Below, in pieces: positions 56,789-64,000 of a stretch of 64,000 nucleotides of DNA (its first letter is position 1; every line of letters starts with the position of its first letter). The stretch lies in contig NC_081409.1 of NCBI RefSeq assembly GCF_030272615.1, positions 616,763,755 to 616,827,754 of the forward strand, read 5' to 3'. A model generated the notes under the pieces. It worked only from the letters and a program-made list of their open reading frames with translations, searched no databases and was not told the origin of the DNA. This DNA comes from Cryptomeria japonica. Lineage: Eukaryota; Streptophyta; Pinopsida; Cupressales; Cupressaceae. The position numbers were made by a program, and so were the translations under genes.

Positions 56789-57560
56789 ATTACTATCACA
56801 AGAAGATCCAACAGACAAAGAAAGGGCAATATACTACATCAACAGAACATTGAATGGATACAAGCTTAACTACACATTCATTAAAAAAGCTTGTTTGGTA
56901 GTGGTGTTTGCTTCTCAAAAGTTTCACCACTACATGCTAGCCCACACAATCAAATTGATAGAAAAGATTGATCCCTTGAAATATCTACTCAGCAAATCCG
57001 CCCTCACAGGAAGGTTAGCTAAATTGGTCATGATTCTAAGTGATTTTGACATTCACTACACAAACAGAAAGGCTATCAAAGGTCAAGCTATAGCTGATAA
57101 GCTAGTAGAGGCGCCCTTACAAGATAGTCATCCAATCCATATGGAATTTCTAGATATAGATGTTCTCACAATATCAACAAAAGCATGGACCTTGTACTTT
57201 GATGGATCATACACACAACATGGATCAGGTGTCGGTGTTCTATTTATTACTCTAGAAGGAAACACTATCCCTAAATTTTACAGAATAATTTTTCCTTGTA
57301 CAAATAACATTGTTGAGTACGAAGCTCTAGTCACAGGCATCAAGATGGTCGCAGAATGGAAGATCACAGAATTGAAAGTCTTTGGAGACTCCCAACTGAT
57401 CATTAATTAGGTTTATGATGACTACCAAACAAAGGACGACAAGTTGATGCCCTATAAATGCATGGTGGATGACTTCAAGAAAAATTTTGTGGATATCAAA
57501 TTTGAGCAGATTCGAAGGGTGAACAACAAAGCTGCGAACGCCATGGAAACCATTGCCTCC
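56789..57560 (+). pseudogene. pol: E4 RNase H and second RNase H
   Basis: After S6 the reading continues DPTDKERAIYYINRTLNGYK, ACLVVVFASQKFHHYMLAHT and LAKLVMILSDFDIHYTNRKA, the end of the RT-linked RNase H. Next comes a linker with GQAIADKLVEAPLQDSHP, then the second domain: LYFDGSYTQHGSGVGVLFIT, NNIVEYEALVTGIKMVAEW, VFGDSQLIIN-stop and NNKAANAMETIASLL. The junction between the two RNase H domains is intact here (unlike E1), so it shows the native spacing of about 60 residues. The archaeal-like second domain keeps its first Asp and Glu; stop at 57408. Confidence 0.88.
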
Positions 57561-58938
57561 CTCCTATAAATACCAAACAAACAAAATCGTTATGAATTCC
57601 TAGTGGAATAATTGTTTTCCCCTACCTACGACAATTTTGAATCCCAAGTCATATGCCACATAGTCGATTCCGACTCAACCCTCTATGGAAAGATCTACAC
57701 CTACCTAAAAGACAATATCCTTCCACTAGACCTATCCCAAAACCAGAAACACAACTTTATTCATCAAGCAGCCCGTTATACCCTCACTGTTGACACACTT
57801 TATCACCGAGGTCTTGATGGTACTCTTCTTCGGTGTCTTGATCGTAATGAATATGAAACTGCCTTGCAGGAACTTCATGAAGGTATTTGTGGCACACATT
57901 CAAGTGGTCCTACTCTCGCTAAGAAACTTTTAAGGATGGGTTATTATTGGCCAACCATGGAGAAAGAATCATATCAGTTTGCCAGGAAAATGTCCAAAAT
58001 GTCAAATTCATGGAAATCTTATACATGCACCAGCCCAGGAGCTGCAACCATTCACAACATCATGGCCATTTTGTCAATGGGGACTCGACCTAGTGGGCAA
58101 GATTCATCCTTCCTCATCAAATGGACATAATTTTATCATCGCGACCACTGAATATTTTACAAAGTGGATAGAGGTCATCCCATTGACTACTGTTAGCAAT
58201 AAGAAAATATCCTCTTTTATCTGTAATTATCTCATTTGCTGGTATGGCATTCCTAGTTCTATTATCACAGATAATGGAAGACCTTTCAAGAATCAAGATG
58301 TGCAAGAACTATGCAAATGATTCCATACCCAACATCGTTTCTCCACACCATATTATCCACAAGGTAATGGCCAAGCAGAGGCCTCAAACAAAACAATCCT
58401 AAAAATCCTCAAGAAGACAGTGAATGATGCTGGTAAACATTGGCATGTCCAGCTTAATCTGGCACTTTGGGCATACAAAACAACTATTCGCACACCCACA
58501 TGAGCTACACCATACTCATTGGTGTATGGATCAGAGGCTATCCTACCTATTAAGGTATAAATTCCATCACTTGGGGTATCATTGAAAGGCCTCATTCCAG
58601 ATGAGGAGTATTGGGTAAACAAACTACAAGAATTGGAACTGCTAGATGAGCACCGACAATGTGCTTTTGATAATCTCAAAGCAATCAACAACGCATGTGC
58701 CAGAGTTATAATCACAAGGTAAAACCAAGAGAAATTTCAAATTGGTGACTTGGTATTAAAGGAAAATCCCCTCAATCAACAGGATTGGGAAAAGAAGGGC
58801 AAGTTTGAACCGAATTGGCTAGGTCCTTTTGTCATCATATCTGCTTATGGATCGGGGGCATATCAATTATCTACATCAGAAGGGGACTTGTTTGACAAAT
58901 CTATCAACAATGTGCATTTCAAAAAGTTCTATATCTAA
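57561..58938 (+). pseudogene. pol: E4 integrase
   Basis: ELHEGICGTHSSGPTLAKKL, then after a frameshift at about 57990 CPKCQIHGNLIHAPAQEL, give the HHCC zinc-binding region. WGLDLVGKIHPSSSNGHNF carries the first catalytic Asp, SSIITDNGRPFKNQDVQEL the second, and GNGQAEASNKTILKILKK the Glu. It continues LNLALWAYKTTIRTPT, a TGA, TPYSLVYGSEAILPI and KFEPNWLGPFVIISAYGSG, ending VHFKKFYI. Frame changes and stops occur throughout. The catalytic triad itself is intact. Confidence 0.9.
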
Positions 58939-59045
58939 GTCATCCAATGCATGGATAAGAGAAAAAAATTAAAATTAAAAAAAAAATCAAGAAAAATACA
59001 AAAAAAAAACAATCAAAAAGTGCAATAAAAAAAAACAAGTAGTGA
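58939..59045 (+). repeat. A-rich tract after E4 pol
   Basis: Low-complexity A-rich sequence (aaaaatcaagaaaaatac and similar) directly after the pol stop, at the same place as in E1, E2 and E3. Confidence 0.7.
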
Positions 59046-60286
59046 AAACCTGGCAACAGGCGCTATTTGTGATAGATCAGCTCTCCCATCTGTATGTACT
59101 CATATCATATCTTTTTGCACTAAGCCTATGGCCATCACAACTTTTGTCAGCACATAGCATAATCTTGGATATACTTAGCGTAGTCACTGTCCTTGATTAT
59201 CTGAACAATTATCTGCATAAATCTCTCACCATGGCTTAGTGATCAATGTATATGTCCAAATAAAAGAAGTGTCCATAGCTGGGGGCAAAATCCTAATCTT
59301 AGTAAGGACATTCCTCTTTAGTTTTCATCAAACAGGCAAAACACATAAAAAACAAAGATCAAAGCATACCAAGGAGAAAAATGTCAAAACTAACCGTCAG
59401 ACTTGAAATCAGAATCGGTGTCAGAATCCACACAAAACAAAACACGATGGATGATCTATTCTGAATCATGATTTGCTTACATTTAGCATGAAGTTTGACT
59501 ATTTTGTATCTTGATTTTTAGATCTCCTGAGCACCTCAAGGATGCATTGAGATAGAGAAGCAACAAAGGAGTATAATATTTTCTTTGGTTTTCTATCTGT
59601 GAAGTGATCATGATGCAACTTTGTCTTGAGACATGATTGGAAACATATCATTGAAGACATTTCCCATTTTGCACATAAAAATGGTTAACTCTTATCTGTT
59701 TTACACAAACAACACTCGGGTCATCTTGGTTCAATTAGACCTCGACGCTTGTGTCATTTTGCAATATCAAAACTCATGTAAATTATACTCACATCATTAT
59801 GATTCAAATATACCATTGATGTTTGTATTAACTTCCAACATTTCAAAAGCTCAATAATGAAAAAAAGAGCACAAACAAGTGGCTAAAAGGAATGACAACT
59901 AAACAATTAAAATGATCATTGGTGCATTTATTTGAATTCATACAATTAGTTGCATTCATCATCATTGTCATCATTATTATCATCACATCCTATGTATTTC
60001 ATATAATCATCACATAAAAACATCAATCATCATTATATCAGCATTTTTTAGGACCGCATATATCACCTTCAAAACATATAGATAACCATCATCATATAAA
60101 CAACATTCATTTCATACATACATCATCACATCATCAAAACATGTATATACAAAATGCCATCAAGCCACAAACATTTGCATCCATATATCATCATGTGCTA
60201 GATATATCTAAAAAATCAACATCCTAGAATCAATATCATGAGATCATCATAACATCATCATATAAAATCATAAACATCATAACCAT
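59046..60286 (+). other. E4 3' UTR
   Basis: It begins gaaaacctggcaacagg as in E1. It contains agctgggggcaaaatcc near 59278, the paired blocks (tcatcttggttcaattagac at 59719 and taccattgatgtttgta near 59811) and a CATCAT-rich section (59930-60280). No gene. E4's polypurine tract and 3' LTR are not present before S7. Confidence 0.65.
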
Positions 60287-61067
60287 TGTTGGCATTGTGT
60301 TGTCATTGATGTCAATAGGTATAGGAAGGCAACTAATATGGGGGATGTATGTGCAGTACTGTCATTGATGCATACCGGATGTGATGTCTTTGATGTCACC
60401 TAGCTTAGCTGGTCACCGATAAAGGAGAGAATGTCACCTAACATAATGGCCATTGGAGTCACTGATACACATGTTAGTGTTTGACTTGTTTTATAGATAT
60501 GGACAAGACAGGAATGATATAACAACCGGTAAATGATGACATATGTAAGTGGGAAAGATGTTGGGCAGTTGATTGTGATGAAGAGGGGGAATGTTATCAA
60601 GAATCACATCAACACCGGAGGAGAAGTGTGTGCAGGTCATTGGTAGGCTATTGGATGTCAATCTGCAGGACTCCCACCGGATGAAGAGATGACTGACAAT
60701 AAATGTGCCCCAACCAGATCACATATGCCTGATTGAAGATATGTTGCTCAAACAGGGAAGCCACACTGGTGTATTGCAAGATGCAGATGACAAGGATCCA
60801 CTCCCACCGGTAAGTGGAGCTTATCTCTTATTATGCATAGAATGCATCATAGTACTCGGAGATAAGATAAAACAGTAAAAGGCAGGTGATTGAAGGCTCA
60901 CACCAGATGAACTTATGAAACACTAAGTTTCCCTAGGTGCATGAGATCATAGATATGCACCAGATCAACTAGGTAGTCATGATAAGTTGTCGGTACAGAG
61001 ATTGAAGGATATGGTTGTCACTTTGACAAACATGTTAATAGCAGAACCAGTCTATTGATGAAGAAGG
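60287..61067 (+). mobile_element. S7: partial LTR, TGTTGGCA family
   Basis: It starts TGTTGGCATTGTGTTGTCAT with gatgtcaa, as in S1-S6, after a possible TSD (ACCAT, 60282-60286). It is cut at 61067 by the E5 LTR, so its other end would lie beyond E5. Repeated accgg words (caccggtaagtgg, ataccggatgtg) are characteristic. Whether it is solo or part of a full element cannot be seen. Confidence 0.6.
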
Positions 61068-62273
61068 TGTAGCGTCCTAAAATTGTGACACTTACAATTT
61101 CGACTGCATTTCGGTCTTCACGATGGCGACGCAACACGCAACCTGAATGGAGACCCTGAAACTTGCTCACGACACTGAAAACTGCATTTTTCAAGCACCC
61201 TGGCCTGAACCTCCTTGCACCCTGCTGTCCCGGGAGGTGGGACCAGAGCGCCTAGCGCCCTGGTCCCTGGGTCCTATTTTGGGCCCGGTCTCCTAAGGGG
61301 TCTCGGGTCTTTTTGTTTGCAATTTGGAAATTAACTTTCCTGGTCGGCCTAAGGTCGGGAAAATCAGTCTATCAGCCCTAAATGACAAGTATATAAACTA
61401 CATTTTTCTCTCTCATTTGGCATGAGAAGGACATATGTGTACAAGCGTGGAAATTATACTCAAGCATTCAAGCATTCCTTCAAACAATTGATCATTTCAA
61501 GTCTCCATTCAAGGCTAAGTGTTGCATTCAAGACAAGGATTCAACCATTGAAGAGGAGATCACATACTACATACTACATGCTACATACAACATACAACAT
61601 ACAACATCTAAACCTTCGCACATAAGGATACAAACATCCTTAGAACAAGGTATTAGTACTTGTTTTACAGTCATTTACATTTACAGCTCTTGCTCATTTC
61701 TTGGTTAATTCCAAAACCGGGGTTTGACCTAAAGGCAAACCCCTAATCCCTAACCCCCCAATCGTCTTCGCTTTTCTGTGTGTAGGTTGCAGGTACGCGG
61801 CTGAAATTGAAGATCTGGAATCCTTGTGCAGAGACGAACAGATCCCCCTTCGTTTCGCGGATTTTTCGGAGGACCGTGGCGCCGGGCGCCATCGTCCCGA
61901 CAACTTTTGCTCAAATTCGCAGGACAGCGCCGTATCGACATTTTACTGCTAATTCCAGGTCTGCAGCTTCATACTGTATTCCTATCTCAGTTTGTAAGCG
62001 AATCTTTGTCACTTTCTATGCATGCTTAGCTTAATTCTCCTATCAACATTCTTTACAAAAGAGGGTAGCCTTGTTGTCTTAACCCTTGAAACACATTTAG
62101 CATCCAATCTTGCATTGCGTGAGATTGGATCTTGTGGGTTTCAACCCCTCTTTTGAATGTAAAGTCTCTCCCCTAAGTGAAAACCATCGAATCCTAGCGA
62201 ACCTCCCTTCTCTCTCCTCGGAGTGGGAAGAGGGGAGAACAACTAGGGTTCGATCCCGATTTTCCGCTTTACA
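61068..62273 (+). repeat. E5 5' LTR
   Basis: 1,206 bp from tgtagcgtcctaaaattg to tccgctttaca. TATA-like tatataaa at 61390-61397. It holds a GC-rich inverted repeat near 61240-61272 (single copy of the unit that is triplicated in S5) and the ggaccgtggcgccgggcgcc hairpin at 61871-61902. Confidence 0.93.
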
Positions 62274-62276
62274 TTT

Positions 62277-62295
62277 TGGTGAACCCGACGTGAAC
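62277..62295 (+). other. E5 primer-binding site
   Basis: tggtgaacccgacgtgaac starts three bases after the LTR end, begins with TGG as a tRNA-CCA complement should, and is undamaged at its CpGs. I do not name the tRNA. Confidence 0.8.
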
Positions 62296-63443
62296 ATCCT
62301 TTCTGATTTTTCATGCTTAGATGTGAAAAAATTGATTACATTTCCATGTTTGATCTTTTGCAAAATTTTAGAGGTGATTGCATAAAAACCTTAAATTTTC
62401 TTTTTAGTAATTAAGCTTGCGAAATGTCTAAATGTTAATGCTTGTTTTAGATCTGCCCTTCTATTACAAATTATCAATTCATATCTATGCTTTAATTTTG
62501 AAAATTAAGTGGTTAAGTGTCAAAACCCTAATTTTTGAAACCCTCTTGATTCAACCTTTGTCCGACAATTTCACTGATCAAAACATCTCCAAATCAGCTG
62601 TAACTTTGGATTCCGCAATAAAATCACAATATCTTTCATCCCTAAAAATTTGGAAAAAAGTTGCGAGGACCGTGGCACCGAGCGCCATCGTCCCCGACAT
62701 TTTTTCCGAAATTTTGGGAGCGAGATCTTACTGTATTTTCCTGCTAAAATCCAGAATTTTGGCTGATTTTATCAATTTTAACACCTTCAAAATTATAGTC
62801 AAAGTTGGTCTTGTGATTGCATGGATTAAGGCTTCTAAACATTCAAAAATCATTGAAATTGAAATTTTGTGTCAAAATTGTGTTCTTACTGTCCTAAATC
62901 TGAAAAGTGTGTTTGCATTCATTCGAAATTTCAGCGCTTTATTCAAATTCTTGCATTTTGTGACTTTTGAAATTAAGTGCTTAATTACAACAACTTTAAT
63001 TTCTGCTTTCAAAATTGAATTTTGCGTGGAATTGAGTCAATTCTTGAATTTCAAAACTTGCATTGCTCTTGGCATTCCCTCTAAAATCATAACATTCAAA
63101 ATTTCAGTTTCCCTCTCTTTTTCAAAATTCAAATTTTGCATTTTTCGACAATCTTGGTAGGGTTCAATTTTGAGATTGCAACTTTAATTTGGCCTATCTA
63201 CAGATCGTAAAATCACTCAATTTTTTCAGATTAGCTCTAAAATCATCATACCTTTCATCCCTGCAAATTTCAAAAAAAGTTGCAAGGACCGTGTTGCACT
63301 CTGGGCGCCACGGTCCCGGACATTTTTTCCGAAATTTCGGGAGACTGTTGTGATTGCATTTAACAGCTTAAATCCAGAAGATTGGCTGATTTTACTGAAA
63401 ATTGCTACCTCTAAAATCAAAATTTTCTCTCTCTTTCTAGTGC
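62296..63443 (+). other. E5 leader with duplicated hairpin module
   Basis: Two related segments of about 155 bp (62626-62780 and 63243-63405) share ctttcatccct, aaaagttgc, ggaccgtg, cattttttccgaaatttt and ggctgatttta. Each centres on an inverted repeat (62667-62698; 63286-63321) that is also in the LTR. A 242-codon ORF (62432-63160) spans the first module. It is Phe/Ile/Lys-rich without a known domain and I treat it as probably untranslated. Confidence 0.7.
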
Positions 63444-64000
63444 ATGAGTTTTACAACAATAAGCCCTACTTACACTATTCCCGTTAGACGAAGCCGTAGA
63501 ATTAAGTCTTTTCGAGGTTTAATTACCGAGGAGATGGAACCTAATTTGAATAGCCTTTTTAACGAGGACATGGGTAATTCCTCTAATCCTCCTAATGATG
63601 AAGAAGCTCTCCATGAGGTTTCTGTAGAACAACTTTCGAAATTGGATAACCAATTTGACGATTTTCGACAATGGATGTCTCAAGAATACCCTGATAGTCA
63701 AGCTCTTCCTTTAATTGAGGGTCTAAAACGTATGCTTCAAAGTGATAAGAATGGAATTGATATTTTGCGTGGTATTGCACACATTGTGGATTCGAATGTG
63801 ATGCCTATGAAGAGTTGTGCTGAAAATTTAGGTTATACGCAACCTCCTACTCAAGTCAATCATTCTATTCCTTTGACAACTTCTATTGCTAGCATACCTA
63901 CTTTTACATCAAACATAATGGCTACTTCTACACAAGACATTCCTCCTGTGATCACCAGTCATGGGGGCAACCCTTCTTCTTCAGTTAACCCTCTTCCTTC
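63444..64000 (+). CDS. gag: E5 gag-like ORF, 5' part, open at window end
   Basis: The ATG at 63444 opens a frame with no stop up to the last base (185 codons). It begins MSFTTISPTYTIPVRRSRRI, a short basic start. An acidic segment follows (EEMEPNLNSLFNEDMGNSSN), then a predicted helical stretch with LSKLDNQFDDFRQWMSQ, LPLIEGLKRMLQSDKNGIDI and LRGIAHIVDSNVMPMKS, then a Thr/Ser/Pro-rich linker. Position after LTR, primer site and leader identifies it as the gag N-terminus; no capsid or zinc-knuckle motif is reached. I do not recognise the sequence family itself. It is the only retroelement gag frame in the window without visible damage. Confidence 0.72.
   Translation, partial: MSFTTISPTYTIPVRRSRRIKSFRGLITEEMEPNLNSLFNEDMGNSSNPPNDEEALHEVSVEQLSKLDNQFDDFRQWMSQEYPDSQALPLIEGLKRMLQSDKNGIDILRGIAHIVDSNVMPMKSCAENLGYTQPPTQVNHSIPLTTSIASIPTFTSNIMATSTQDIPPVITSHGGNPSSSVNPLP

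Larger units (their letters stand above)
41661..60286 (+). mobile_element. E4: Ty3/gypsy Tat-type element with distinct LTR (3' LTR outside window)
   Basis: 5' LTR 41661-43138, decayed primer site 43143, leader to 45890, gag from 45891, protease 52372, G-patch near 53200, RT 54480, RNase H and second RNase H, integrase to 58938, 3' UTR to 60286. It is inserted into the second RNase H of E2. The interior is related to E1 (same domain order and linkers) but its LTR is a different family, represented also by S3. It is broken by fragment M with solo LTR S5, by S6, and by many stops. Its 3' LTR is not seen; S7/E5 follow. Confidence 0.88.
61068..64000 (+). mobile_element. E5: Ty3-type LTR element, 5' part, possibly young
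   Basis: It has a complete 5' LTR (61068-62273), a primer-binding site (62277), a 1.15-kb leader with two copies of a hairpin module, and a presumed gag frame open from 63444 to the window end. The LTR is nearly identical to solo LTR S5, 11 kb away, and the frame shows no stop in 185 codons, unlike all other gag copies here. The preceding five bases are GAAGG (61063-61067); the other TSD copy is outside. The superfamily call rests on leader and LTR style and is moderate, since RT is not in the window. Confidence 0.82.

Overview
The window looks like nuclear DNA from a seed plant with a large, retrotransposon-packed genome. A gymnosperm is plausible but not proven. It is AT-rich, and I see no intact host gene, rRNA or organellar gene; the only tRNA-like sequence is the head of a SINE. 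Almost everything is explained by LTR retrotransposons, mostly Ty3/gypsy elements of the Tat type, nested inside one another. Many boundaries were fixed from TG...CA LTR ends plus 5-bp target-site duplications (TSDs) read directly in the sequence. Element names below (E1-E5, N1, M, S1-S7) are local labels.

Left part (1-6619): a probable LTR end on the minus strand (1-1875). Next comes a tandem duplication of about 0.6 kb. One unit carries a 1.9-kb non-autonomous Ty1/copia-type element (N1, 2311-4228), and the other carries a tRNA-derived SINE (4608-4980), so each unit shows the other's empty site. A LINE-type RNase H pseudogene (minus strand) follows and is split by E1.

E1 (6620-22330, plus) is a 15.7-kb Tat element. 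It has both LTRs, a primer-binding site, a long leader, decayed gag, a G-patch-like segment, reverse transcriptase, two RNase H domains, integrase and a long 3' untranslated region. It has lost its protease and contains solo LTRs S1 and S2. E2 (minus, from 22661) is an older related element. Its 3' LTR is split by E3 (23531-33237, minus), a deleted derivative that keeps protease but lacks most of gag, RT, RNase H and the integrase core, and that hosts solo LTR S3. E2 continues at 33238 with a plus-strand (antisense) plant-mobile-domain pseudogene at 34560-36300, solo LTR S4, and integrase and RNase H up to 41660.

E4 (plus, from 41661) is inserted in the RNase H of E2. It has a 5' LTR, a primer site, a 2.7-kb leader, gag, protease, G-patch, RT, RNase H and integrase. 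It is interrupted by an oppositely oriented fragment (M, 46723 to about 51200) of a different Ty3 element, itself hit by solo LTR S5. It also contains solo LTR S6 inside pol and ends at a partial LTR (S7, 60287). E5 (61068 to the end) is the same family as S5. It starts with a complete 5' LTR and a primer site, and its presumed gag frame is still open at the window edge, so it is the best candidate for a young element.

The most unusual signal is not a gene. The untranslated leaders of E1/E3, E4 and E5, and the region just upstream of the antisense plant-mobile-domain ORF in E2, each carry arrays of a different short CpG-containing motif: TCGTACGA, TAGCGCAT, a GGCGCC-centred hairpin and TTTAGCGTTTT. 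Many copies differ by CG to TG/CA changes. Conserved leader and 3'-UTR blocks are also shared by otherwise diverged elements.
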